Source of the DNA: Acanthamoeba sp. SK_2022b
Taxonomy: Eukaryota; Discosea; Longamoebia; Acanthamoebidae
Assembly: GCA_027943245.1 (NCBI GenBank)
Contig: JANDJZ010001284.1
Location: 1-11,869 of the forward strand
Length of the DNA: 11,869 nt
Direction of reading: 5' to 3'
The position numbers were made by a program, and so were the translations under genes. How positions within the stretch are numbered: position 1 is the first letter of the stretch; every line of letters begins with the position of its first letter. The notes under the pieces are model-generated. The model saw nothing but the letters and a program-made list of their open reading frames with translations, searched no databases and was not told where the DNA came from. This document shows positions 1 to 9,900 of the stretch, in pieces.

Positions 1-44
1 AAGAGGGCTGCTCGCTAGTGTCGGAGTGCCGGCGGACACTGTAC

Positions 45-1266
45 CTTGAGGGAGGGATCGCTGTAGAGGGACTCGACGTGTTCGATGGCCCGGTGCAGAT
101 CCTCGGTCTTGGCGTCGTCTGGCGCGGATGCGCGGCACGAGCAAGAGGGAGGGCCCCCCTTGTCAACCCGGTGCGCTGCAGCAACGGCGAGGACGGGTGG
201 GCTGCGCACCGTATTCACTGATCTTGGTGTTGGGCTTTAGCCCGGCGCACAGGAGGCAGTGCTCGAAGAGCGTGGGGCCCAGGTCGAGATGGCGGTTGAG
301 CACGTCCTTCACGGCCTCCTTTGTCCGTTGCTCTTCGGGCACGGAATGCAACACCTGCCATGGCGCCACGTGGTTGGCGGAGTTGTGGATGGACGGACAA
401 GCGGAGGGAGGGAGGGGAGGGAGGGATAGAAGGGCGGGGCACCTCGCGCAAGCGATCAACGGTGGTGGGCACAAGCTGGCGGGCCTTCTCGACAGGGTAG
501 CGCGTGCCGACGGCAACGGACACCTCGTCATCGGTGCCTTCGCCAGTCTTGTAAGATCGGATGAGGGTTTCAATGGCGTAGTTCTTGTCCACCAGGATGA
601 TGTTACCCTGTTGGACAGAAGAATTATATTTATAAAAATAGAATTGAAAATTAAAAAATATGTTTTTTTAAATAAAATAAAAAAAGCGGTCACCACACGA
701 GTAGTCAGTCGTTGTCAGTCTGATGTTTGCACCGACAAGGAGCAAACTTACACTAGAGTACAGCTCGATGAGGAGATGGTGTTGTGCTTCGCCCGAGCCG
801 ATGGTGATGTCTATCACTCGATCAATGCCGAGCTGCCTTACATCTTCAATGCGCTTCGTTCGCAAGTATCGCCGCAACTGAACGCATATCCCACGCACAA
901 TTTTTTGTTGTTAAAAAGATAAAAATAAAATGGATCATTGGCAAAGACACGGCATTGAAAATAAATAAATAAAAAAACAAGCGTGGATGTAAACGGCACA
1001 AGAGAGAGAGAGAAGAGAGAAAAAAAGATGGGACTGACCTTCAGGCAAAAGACAGAGGGAACAGTTTGACGTTCCCGCTGGAACTTGGTGGTGTGCAGGC
1101 GCACACCCGATTCGAACACAAGGTATTGCTTGTGGTCGGGCTTGGCGAGCTTGAGCTGATAAGTCTTTTTGCCCAGGTCGTACACATTGGCAATACGAAG
1201 GCCCACGACTTTTTCACGCAGCTCACGCGTAATGGCGCTGATGTCGAGCGATGTGAACCGTTTCAT
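45..1266 (-). CDS. NEMF: NEMF/Rqc2/Tae2-like RQC factor, N-terminal part (partial, 3' end off window)
   Basis: Five exons on the minus strand, all phases consistent: 1266-1039, 877-752, 607-443, 354-219 and 118-45, giving about 243 residues. The start MKRFTSLDI matches the usual beginning of the family. The NFACT-N domain follows: NVYDLGKKTYQLKLAKPD, then FESGVRLHTT (exon 1), LGIDRVIDITIGSG and HHLLIELYSS (exon 2), GNIILVDKN (exon 3), and LGPTLFEHCLL (exon 4). In the family this protein binds 60S subunits carrying stalled nascent chains, recruits Listerin/Ltn1 and adds C-terminal tails to the stalled peptide. Asp8, Asp95 and Arg96 align by eye with yeast Rqc2 Asp9, Asp98 and Arg99, which are needed for tailing. 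Introns are 161, 144, 88 and 100 bp. The last exon ends at AAG|GTACAG (45/44); reading on meets a stop, so an intron runs to or past the left edge. Family call is firm; function is by homology. Confidence 0.9.
608..751 (-). other. AT-rich intron 2 of the NEMF-like gene
   Basis: GTAAGT donor at 751-746 and CAACAG acceptor ending at 608. The middle (about 615-685) is almost pure A/T, in strong contrast to the GC-rich exons on either side. No open gene is present. Intron 1 (878-1038) has a similar A/T block at about 900-980. Confidence 0.8.
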
Positions 1267-1567
1267 GCGGACCTTAGCTGTAGCGAGATGACGGGGGCCC
1301 ACAGAAGAAAGGGGATCAGCGGCAATCTGTGAACGTGGGCTGGGGCAAAAGGAAGAAAAGAAAAAGAATTCCTCATTGCTGACGTGGCACTTTGGCGCGC
1401 CGACCACGTGGGGGGCAAAAGGGTTGTCTGCGTGGCTCCACACACAAATCCGTAAGCGGGCACGCTTTGAGAGATCTACGATCGTAGCGCTGCTGGAGGA
1501 AGAAGAGAAGTCGGCGATCGATAGACATCCTCGATCTTTATCTTTTTCAAGACACGCCAAAACCGCA
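1267..1567. promoter_or_regulatory. Divergent intergenic/promoter region between NEMF-like and SEC24 genes
   Basis: The two start codons are head to head, 301 bp apart, so this gap must hold both 5' UTRs and both promoters. I see no TATA box. Visible palindromes are GGCGCGCC (1394-1401), an E-box CACGTG (1405-1410) and a perfect 12-bp palindrome CTACGATCGTAG (1476-1487). Their use as protein-binding sites is inference. No gene is apparent in the gap. Confidence 0.55.
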
Positions 1568-3453
1568 ATGGCGAGGAGACGCTACCCACAAGAGGCCTAC
1601 CCAGGCATGCCGACCAACGACCCTGCCCCTCCGCTTGGTGGGTCCTTTCCTCCGATGGGGGCAGGGGGGGCCATGCCACCCTACGGTGGAGTGGTGGACC
1701 AGCAGGGCCCAGCCCCCGTTCCACTCTTCCAAGTCGCCGCCGCTACCGCGGCCCCTGCGGGGGGAGCCCTCGCGCCGTCATCAGGTGGCGCTCCCTCGCC
1801 GTGGGGTGGGCCAGCCTACTCGGCGGGTGGTCTGCAGTCTAGCGTCCCAGTGGGGGGTGGTGGTGTGCCCTCGCCCTTTGCTGCTGCTGCTGCTGGCGGT
1901 GGCTCTGTGGGTGCCCCCCCGCAGGGCGGGCCGCCTGTCCTGGGTGGGCACGGGCCCTTGGGGCCCCAAGCGGGAGTACCCCTAGGCGGTGCCTATCCTT
2001 CGTTGGAGACGCCCAGCCTCTACGCCCCCTCCGCCTACTCCGACGCGTCGGGAGGCGGCCACTATGGCGCTGGAGGAGGCCCTCCCCCTACTGGCCCACC
2101 CACCGGTGGCCCGCCCCTCCACTCGACTGGCCCACCCAGCACTGGTACCCCCGCCTCATCCGCCCAGCTCTCGCTCGGGCTTCATTCATTTCTTTGTACA
2201 AGCTTTGATCTTTGTCGCGATTACGGATTTGGGGGGAGGGATTTCTTAATGAAGCGTAAAGAATTTCTTTTCACGCTGGCCCTGGTCTAATCGGCTGAGA
2301 TTGTTGGCGCGACAGGCACTCCCCTTGCCGGTGGCGTGGCGCGCAGACACTACCCCGTTCCCGACTTTGACGCTGAAGGTGGCTCAGGCGCGTATGACTC
2401 TGCTCTTGCTGATGTGACCCAGGTTCGTTGGCTTGCATTTTTCGTGTGCCCCTGCTGCTGCTGCTGCAGCTCGCTGTTCTTTCGCGTCGCGCACGAGCCG
2501 CGCCTCCTATAACCTCTCCCCTCCCACCCGCGCAGATGGCGGGAGACATGCACGTGGGGGCGCAGCCAAGCGGCTTCGCCGGAGCGCCGGGGGCAGCTGC
2601 CCAGTATGCAGGGACCCAGCCGTCTGGGCGTCCGACTCCGGTCGGGCCGGCGCAACAAGTCGCTCACCCGGTCACTCCTCCGGTAAGTGTCGCTCGCGCG
2701 ACTCTCTCACTCTCCCCCTCCCTTCTTCTCGCTCATCAAGTTGACCAACTTCGTTGTTTTCTTGTTTTTGCGCCTGGCTTCTTCTTCTTCTGCTTCTTCT
2801 GCTTCTTCTTCCACGTCGCTCTCTTCCCACACGTGTAGGAGGATCCCTCGCAGAAGCCCGACCCCGAGTCTGCCTGCCCCTCCTGCTGGATGCGCATGAC
2901 CGTGAATGCCATCCCCTCCACGCCGGCTCTCGGCCAGAAGGCCGCCATTCCACTGGGCTGTATCCTGCAGCCCATGGCCCCGTCGGATGAGGTGCGCGCC
3001 CCTCACCGACAAGGCCACTCACCTCCTCTCTCTCCCTCTCCTCCCCCCTCTCTCTTGGCAGTGCTCCCCTTCTTCTCCACACAGCTTCTCACCTACACAA
3101 CGCGGCATGCCTGTGTGGTTCATGTGTTGCGCGCGCGCGCGCTTTTACACGAGCACAGCACAAGATACCGGTGGTCAACTTCGGACGCACGGGCATCATT
3201 CGCTGCAGGAAGTGCCGCGCCTACATCAACCCCTTTGTGCAGTTCCTCGAAGGAGGCCGTCGCTGGAGGTGCAACCTCTGCGACCTCGTCAACGAAACTC
3301 CCAACGACTATTTCAGCGAGCTCGACCGCAATGGCCGCCGCAAGGACTGGGCCGAGCGGGCCGAGCTGTCCAAGGGCTGCGTCGAGTTCATCGCCCCGTC
3401 AGAGTACATGGTCAGGTAGGTTTGCCTCGGCCCGCCTCCCGCCCACGCTCGTC

Positions 3454-3487
<34 letters not shown>

Positions 3488-6400
3488 CTGATATGCTCCT
3501 CTCCTCTCCACCACAGACGGCCGATGCCTCCCACCTACTTCTTCGTCATCGACGTCTCCTATTACTCGGTGTCTTCCGGCATGCTCCACACCCTCGCCGA
3601 GACTGTCAAGAAGACCCTGGACAGTCTCCCCGACACTGAACGCACCAACGTCGGGTTCATCACCTTTGACAGCGCCGTCCACTTCTACAACCTCAAGGTA
3701 TCGCCCCCCCCCCCGCCACCAATCTGTCGCTTGTCCCTCCCTCCCTCGCTTCCGCATGCTGTCCTGGCCCCTTGGCCGCTCACTCGGTGAGTACTCTTTG
3801 CGCGCCAAGTCCTCTCTGTCGCAGCCGCGCATGTTGGTGGTGTCGGACGTGGAGGACGTGTTCCTGCCTCTCCCCGACGACATGCTCGTCAACCTCAAGG
3901 ACTCGCGCTCCGTGGTGGACACACTCTTGGGTAAGGGATGCCTCCCTTGAAACCGTTGCAAATGGGCTCGCGGTTTCTGTTCCGACTAAACGCCGCCCCC
4001 CATGTAGATCGCTTGCCGGCCATGCACGCCGGAACTCAGAACGTGGAGAGCGCTCTCGGGCCTGCCCTCAAGGCAGCTTGGAACATTATGGTACAGCCAC
4101 CCTCAACCTCGCCGCGGTGGCCGGGCCTAACCTCTTTCCACCCGCTCCCTCGCTTGCTATGTCCCAACCAACAACCAACAACAACCAACAACCAACAACT
4201 TTGGCTCGTCCGTGCAGCGCATCGTGGGCGGCAAGATGCTGTTGTTCTTGAGCCGACTCCCCTCGGTGGGCTTTGCTTCTCTCAAGATGAGGGAAGATCC
4301 GAAATTGCTGGGTGCGTTGTCTCCTCCCTCCCTCTCCTCCCTCTCCTCTCTCCCCTCTGTCCAGATCAGGAATAGAAACGAACAGAGAAACCTGACTTGC
4401 ATTTGGGGGGGGGTATCTCGCCGTCGGTGTCTGGCCAGGTACGGACAAGGAGGTGAGCCTGCTCAAGCCGGACAGCCAGTTCTACAAGGACTTCGCCCTC
4501 GATTGCTCCCGCCAGCAGATCGCGGTGGATCTCTTCCTCTTCTCCCCCCACTACACCGACGTGGCCACCCTGAGTACGCCCTCCCTCGCACTCGGTTGCC
4601 CCAAGCCCGGTCTCCGCCAGCAGCTCCTCACGCCGCCGCCCCCCTCCTCCGCCAATGGCGCTTGGCAGGTGTGCTGCCACAGTTCACCAGCGGGCAGACG
4701 CTCTACTACCCGGCCTACAACGCCGAGAAGGACGCCGAGAAGTTCGCGGGAGACCTCACCCACGTGCTCACCAGGGAGACCGGCTGGGAGGCCGTCATGC
4801 GCGTGCGCGCCACTCACGGCGTGAAGGTGAGCGCGCACTACGGCAACCTGTACATCCGAAGCACGGACCTCATGGCCCTGCCCACTGTCGACTCGGACAA
4901 GGCCTTTGCCGTGCAGCTGCAGGTCGACTCGGTATGCTCTCTGCTCGCCTGCGCGCAGCCCCCGATGCTCTGGCCAACGCAGCCGTCGTGTGCGTTCTTT
5001 GGCCGGGTCGAATGTTCTTTTGTAACCTCCTTTCTTTTTTTTCTTTTCTTTTTCTTTTTCTTTTTCGCGACCGTGGACGCCAATCAGGTCAAGGACCCGT
5101 TGAACGACAGGAAATACGTGTCCATTCAGAACGCGCTCCTCTACACCACCTCCCAGGGCGAGCGCAGGATCAGGGTTGCCACGATCTGCCTGCCCGTGAC
5201 CTCGTCCCTCTCCGACCTCTTCAAGTTCGCCGACGTGGATGCAGTCGTCGCCCTGACGTCCAAGATGGGTAGGCGACCTCCCCGCTATCGTTTTGTTGCA
5301 GTGGGAGGGTCAAGCTTGCTTATCCGCTCTGCGTGTTGTGCGACAACGCAGCCGTGGAAAAGGCCCTGATGACCAAGCTGTCGGATGCGCGCCAGGCAGT
5401 TCTGCACAAGTGCATAGATATCCTCTCCGTGTACAGGTAACGTGTCCGGCCTTTGTGATTCCTCTCGATGTTGGTTTCTTATTGTTGTTATATTGCTAGT
5501 TGTTAGTTTAGTTGAGTTATTTGTTTGTTTGTTTACGGACTGTTTTCAATTTTTTATTTGTTGTTTTTTTAATGATTGTTATTTTTTTAATTTCATAATT
5601 CCCTCTCCTGATGCCTCGGCGGGTGTTTGTGTGTCCTCCCTCGCAGAGCGTCATTTGCTTCGGCGGGCACGAGCAGCACACAGCTGGTGTTGCCCGAGTC
5701 GCTGAAGCTTCTCCCCCTCTACACCCTCGCGCTCATCAAGCATATTGCCCTCCGCTCGGGTAGGCCATGCCCGAACACGAGAACTCCTCCTCCTCCTCTA
5801 TCCAATTTGGGCCGGTTGCTAATCTTGTTCCATTCGCGACTGCTTTCCTCTCTCTCTCTCTCTCTTCAATCGGGGGCAGGGGCCGACATCAAGCCCGATG
5901 AGAGGAGCTACCACCTGGCCCTGCTTCGAACCTTGGGGGTGTCCGACTCAATCTGCCTCCTCTATCCCCGCCTTTACCAGCTCAACGTCATGCCCGCCGA
6001 GTGCGGAACCGTCGACGAGAGCGGCAAGGTGTGTCCCTCCTCCTCCCTCCCCCCCCAATAGATGCCGCGTGACGGAGCGCTCACTGCAGGTGTGCCACGT
6101 CTCTCTCTCTCTCTCTCTCTCCCCCCACCATCACCATCACCACCACCATCACCCGCAGGTCGTCTTGCCGCCGGTGAACAACCTTTCGAGCGAGAAGCTG
6201 GACCAGAGCGGCATCTTTTTGTTGGATGACGGGCAGTACCTGCTGCTGTGGGTGGGTAAGCTGGCCGTTCCCGAAGCTGTCCACGCTCTGTTCGGAGTGC
6301 CCAGCCTCTTTGGCGTGGACGACGCTCTCCTCAAGCTTGTAGACCAGGGTACCACCGGCGCCCCCCCCCCCTTCCCGTTCGTTTTGCCTGCTCGGCGCGA

Positions 6401-6713
6401 GTCTGACCTGTCTCCACCCCCCACCCCCCAACCACATCTCGCGACGGGTTGTGGCCATCGTCAACGCTCTGCGCGCCTCGCATCCCTGCCACCAGAAGCT
6501 CTACATCGTGCGGGAAGGCGATCCTCTCGAGGTGCGCACGCCCTCCTCTCCTCTCGCCTCCAAGCCCGTGTGCCTGTCGCCGTTCGCTGACGACGACAAC
6601 GGCTGCAGTATCGCTTCTTCGCCCACTTTGTGGAGGACAATTCCAAGACCCTGCCCTCCTACTACGAGTTCCTGTGCCAGCTGCAGAGGCAGGTCCAGAC
6701 CAGAGCCAAGTGA
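1568..6713 (+). CDS. SEC24: Sec24, COPII coat cargo-adaptor subunit (complete, 18 exons)
   Basis: Exons: 1568-2144, 2316-2422, 2536-2682, 2839-2991, 3165-3415, 3517-3697, 3810-3930, 4008-4090, 4218-4311, 4439-4573, 4669-4931, 5088-5268, 5352-5436, 5647-5759, 5880-6028, 6159-6348, about 6434-6531, and 6609-6713 (stop TGA 6711). About 1,010 residues, usual for Sec24. Order: Pro/Gly/Ala-rich disordered N-terminus (1-277), TVNAIP segment, zinc finger (Cys342, 345, 364, 367), trunk from TYFFVIDVS through [17 protein letters not shown] and [14 protein letters not shown], beta-sandwich with [11 protein letters not shown], helical region, and gelsolin-like end ([17 protein letters not shown]) finishing in [10 protein letters not shown]. 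Sec24 pairs with Sec23 and selects cargo at ER exit sites. The exon 1 donor could instead be 2195|2196 (same phase). The exon 17 acceptor lacks an AG (see findings). All other junctions are in phase. The start is the first ATG of this frame after the promoter, with G at +4. Confidence 0.93.
3204..3281 (+). other. SEC24: Sec23/Sec24 zinc finger coding segment
   Basis: Within exon 5 the codons read CRKC, then an 18-residue spacer containing [17 protein letters not shown], ending in CNLC. The CX2C-X18-CX2C spacing is the hallmark zinc-ribbon of Sec23/Sec24 proteins. The Phe-Leu-Glu-Gly-Gly-Arg-Arg-Trp stretch is characteristic of Sec24 rather than Sec23. This segment alone fixes the family. Confidence 0.95.
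3453..3487 (+). repeat. (CT)n then (GT)n microsatellite in SEC24 intron 5
   Basis: A run of CT dinucleotides is followed directly by GT dinucleotides, inside the 101 bp intron between exons 5 and 6. The CT part may also serve as polypyrimidine tract for the acceptor at 3516. Confidence 0.9.
4164..4199 (+). repeat. CCAACAA-type short tandem repeat in SEC24 intron 8
   Basis: Irregular tandem units of CCAACAA and CAACAA fill the intron between 4091 and 4217. It is the reverse-complement type of the GTTG repeats found in the GNPTAB-like introns. Confidence 0.8.
5437..5646 (+). other. T-rich 210 bp intron 13 of SEC24
   Basis: GTAACG donor after GTGTACAG and a CGCAG acceptor at 5646; the phase 2 junction restores Arg. 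The centre (5460-5600) is T-rich with TTTG and GTT runs and has no coding character. It is the longest intron of the gene. Confidence 0.85.
6101..6152 (+). repeat. (CT)n and CAC/CAT microsatellites in SEC24 intron 15
   Basis: Twenty bases of CT are followed by a C run and CAC/CAT triplets just before the CGCAG acceptor at 6158. The intron is 6029-6158. One frame reads it as poly-histidine, but exon 15 is in another frame and meets a stop first, so this is intronic. Confidence 0.85.
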
Positions 6714-6811
6714 TTGCCCACTCCCACTCAGCACTTTGTTGTGCGCGTAACGTGTTCAATCTGCCAATCCTCCCCCCTCCCCTCCCCGCTGTGTGTCTGG
6801 GTTGGCCACCC

Positions 6812-6817
6812 AATAAA
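6812..6817 (+). terminator. Poly(A) signal AATAAA of SEC24
   Basis: AATAAA lies 98 bp after the SEC24 stop codon and is followed by an 11-base C run (6823-6833). It is the only such hexamer between the stop and the next gene. The position suits cleavage near 6830-6845, leaving about 150 bp for the promoter of the next gene. Confidence 0.7.
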
Positions 6818-6833
6818 GGTCGCCCCCCCCCCC

Positions 6834-6986
6834 GATAGCCAAGAACGCTGGAAAAGTTGAAGGAAAAGAAGAAATCGAGCTTGTCCGTCAGTGTCACAAG
6901 CGGCAAACAAGAGAGGTACCTGCGGCGGTAGGCCTCGCGACCAGCCTCCCTCACTCGTTCCACCCCAGTTGCGCTGCTGTCGCACC
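6834..6986 (+). promoter_or_regulatory. Short upstream region of the GNPTAB-like gene
   Basis: About 150 bp separate the SEC24 poly(A) zone from the next ATG. No TATA box is visible. It holds an A/G-rich tract (6841-6875) and a C/T-rich end before ACCATGA. Reading frame 3 is open across it from a GTG at 6891, but there is no ATG before 6987. Promoter role is inferred from position only. Confidence 0.4.
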
Positions 6987-9900
6987 ATGAATCTCCGCAA
7001 GCTGGTTCAGCGGCGCTTCTTGAGCTTTCTGGCGAGCCGCTGGGGCATGGTAGTGTGCCTGGTGGGTGGTCTTTTCCTCCTCAACACCTGCTTCTCCCTC
7101 CTGCATCATTTCCTACTTGCCGGCCCTCGTTCCTCCGCCTTCCCTACTATTCCCCCACAAGATCACACCTACGCAATCTATGACGCTCCCATCGACATCG
7201 TCTACACCTGGGTAAATGGTTCTGACCCACGCCTTGCACAAGGTACCTCAACCCCCCAACACCCCCAGCGTGCCCAATTCTTCCGGCTCATCTGTGCCAC
7301 AGCTCTCAAGGAAGCGCGTGCTGCCATCTCGGCCTCTCGTGGTACTCCCCCCATTATTATTATTACGCTCCCGGATTAATATTTTTTTTTCAATTTAATT
7401 AAAATAAATAAATAAATGATTTGATTTTATTTGATTGGTTTGATTTCTTTTGCTCTCTGCTGGGTTCACAGTGGGTACCAACTACTGTCCCGACGTTTGG
7501 AAACAGGCAACGGCACGTCAGAAGGGGCCGGCCCTGTTCCTGCCACCGCCGCCAGCACTGCGCCCACCACAACACCAGACGGCGGAAATGCGACGCGTAA
7601 CGGCACCAAGAAGGACAACTGCCTCGGCGATGCCGACTCCATGAGTCGCTTTGTCGACAACGAGGTGCCGTGCCATTCCACACAATAACCCACCCCCGCG
7701 TTCGTGCGATTGCTGCTGCTGTTCTCCGCCCTTGCGCTCTGCGGCCACCGGTGGCTGACCGGGAGCGGGCGGGCTGCGCGCACAGGAGCTGCGGTACTCG
7801 TTGCGGTCCGTGGAGGCCTACGCGCCGTGGGTCAGGAACATCTACATCGTCACCAACGGGCAGATCCCCTATTGGCTCGATCTTTCTCACCCTCGCATCA
7901 AGTGCGCCACCCCCTCCCCGCGCCCCCCTTCCCCGCCCACCACTGCAGTGGCATCTGGCTCACCGCGCGCCGCTCCGCGCTGGCTGGTGGTTCCCCATCT
8001 CTCTCTCCCTCTCTTCTCCCTCTTCTCTCCCTGCGATCCCGACGGGTAGGGTGGTGACCCACGAGGACATCTTCTTGAACAAGTCGCACCTGCCCACCTT
8101 CTCCTCGCCGGCCATCGAGTGCCACCTGCATCGCATTCCGGGCCTGTCCGACAAGTTCCTCTACCTCAACGACGACACCATGTTCGGCGCACCGGTCTGG
8201 CCCGACGACTTTTACTCGGCCGGCAGGGGCCAGAAGGTGTGCTTACCACCACCACCCCCACCCCGACCCCTCTTCGCCCTCGTCGCCTGGGCCTGCGCAG
8301 TCGTTGCTTTTATTATCGTAGACCCGGTGGCTCACACGTGGGCTCCCCCCCCCCCAATCCGTGTGCGGTGTCGACGTATGTATGCGTGGCGTGGCGGGGG
8401 TAGGTGTACTTGGCGTGGCCAGTTCCCGATTGCTCCGAGGGCTGTCCGTCTTCGTGGATCGGGGACGGCTATTGCGACAGGTGCGTGACCGCCCTTGCAC
8501 CACCACCACCACCCCTATCCCGCGCAATGGCCGTCGGTGCTCATCAGCGCGCGGGGGGGGGGAGCAGGGCGTGCAACACGAGCAATTGCAACTTTGACGG
8601 CGGGGACTGCGCCAACGCCACCAGCGCTACGATGGGCAGCGGGTGGCACGCGGGCAGCAGCAGCAGCACCAGCTGGGGTGCCAGCGGTGCGTGGGGCGCC
8701 GCCCTAGATTACTGCGCCCCCGGGTGCCCGGACTCGTGGATCGGCGACAAATACTGCGACAAGCCCTGCCAGGTATGCCGCACGCCCGCTCTCCCCGTCG
8801 CACCCCCCCCCCCGCGTGCTCGCTTTGTTTTGGAGGGGGGGAAAGAGAGAGAGAGAGAGAGAGATCGGTTGGTGAGAGCGTGTCTGTGCGTGTTTGTGTG
8901 TGTGTGTACACAGGTCCCCGCCTGCGCCATGGACGCGGGAGACTGCGGCATAGAGGAGGTCAAAGAGAAACTCTGGGGCTTCTCCGTGCACAACGCCACC
9001 GCCTTGCCCTCGGTCCTGGTATTGCCCTGCCCCCCTCCCCCATCCCTCTCTGGCGTGCTCACACGCGCTCACATGAAAACACGACCCGCACGACCCACCC
9101 ATTCCACCCAAAAGGTGCCACCGGACGTGGGTGCGATGTACATCGACCTCGCCCCTGTCCTGGGCACGCTGCAGATCGTGGACGGGTCGCACGACAACTC
9201 GGACATCGTGCGTACGGCAACCATCTCGCAGAAGCACAAGACGATGACGCTCGTCCTCAGGAAGAACAAGGGCAGGCAGCCGGTCGGCATCAGGTACCGC
9301 CACCCCCCCCCCAATCCTGCTCAGCGTGTGAGTGGGTGAGTGGGTGAGTGAGCGAATGGGTGAGAGTGGACTAAAACCAACGTTGGCCCAATCACTCGCC
9401 AGCGTGGAGGCGCTCCCCGCCGGTTCGACCGACCGAGAATCGCCCCTTAAGGTGGCGGTGGCGTTCAACATCACCGTGGGCGCTCCCAACTCCACCCTCA
9501 ACGCCTCGTCGCCGTCCTCCTCTCCGCCCCCCGCCGGTACCGCCTGCCCTCCCCCCTCTACAACCGGGTGTGGCCTTGGACTCGCGACGTGCTTGTTGTT
9601 GGTTGTTGGTTGTTGTTGTTGTTGGTTGGTTGGTTGTTGTTGTAAGGAAGTTGCTCACTCGTCGCTGAATTCATTACTTGCTCGCGGTCGCCTCCCTTGC
9701 CGGTCAGATGTCGACGTCGAGGTCGAGAACAGCCCGCTCCCCATCGCTCCCTCTCTGCACCCTGCTATCGACGACGAAGGCGAGGATGATGCCACGGACG
9801 CTGCTGCACAGGAGCAGGAGGAGGGGGAAGAGGAGGAGAACGCCCAGGACGAGACCGATGAGTCGACAACCCTCAGGTCGCGTGCGCTCGGACACCGCGA

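Noticed and set aside
1..44. Possible further NEMF exon at the left edge
   Set aside because: Only 44 bases follow the donor. AG dinucleotides exist there, but the intron would be much shorter than any other in the window, so no exon is called.
3308..3961. 217-codon open frame on the minus strand
   Set aside because: It is antisense to conserved SEC24 exons 5-7 and the introns between them, and its translation is Arg/Gly/Ser-rich without domain character.
4212..5369. Long 385-codon plus-strand frame
   Set aside because: It overlaps SEC24 exons 9 to 12 but reads through introns and is in frame with only some of them; it is not a separate gene.
5898..6590. Frame containing a poly-histidine stretch
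   Set aside because: It translates the CAC/CAT microsatellite of intron 15 in a frame other than exon 15; a stop lies in the true frame.
7455..7506. Alternative exon 3 acceptor TTCACAG at 7470 in the GNPTAB-like gene
   Set aside because: From exon 2 in phase 1 it leads to a stop before the conserved SRFVDNE block. The AAACAG acceptor at 7506 restores the right frame.
8704..9501. 265-codon open frame on the minus strand
   Set aside because: It is antisense to the LNR2 region and crosses spliced introns; long stop-free frames are expected in GC-rich DNA.
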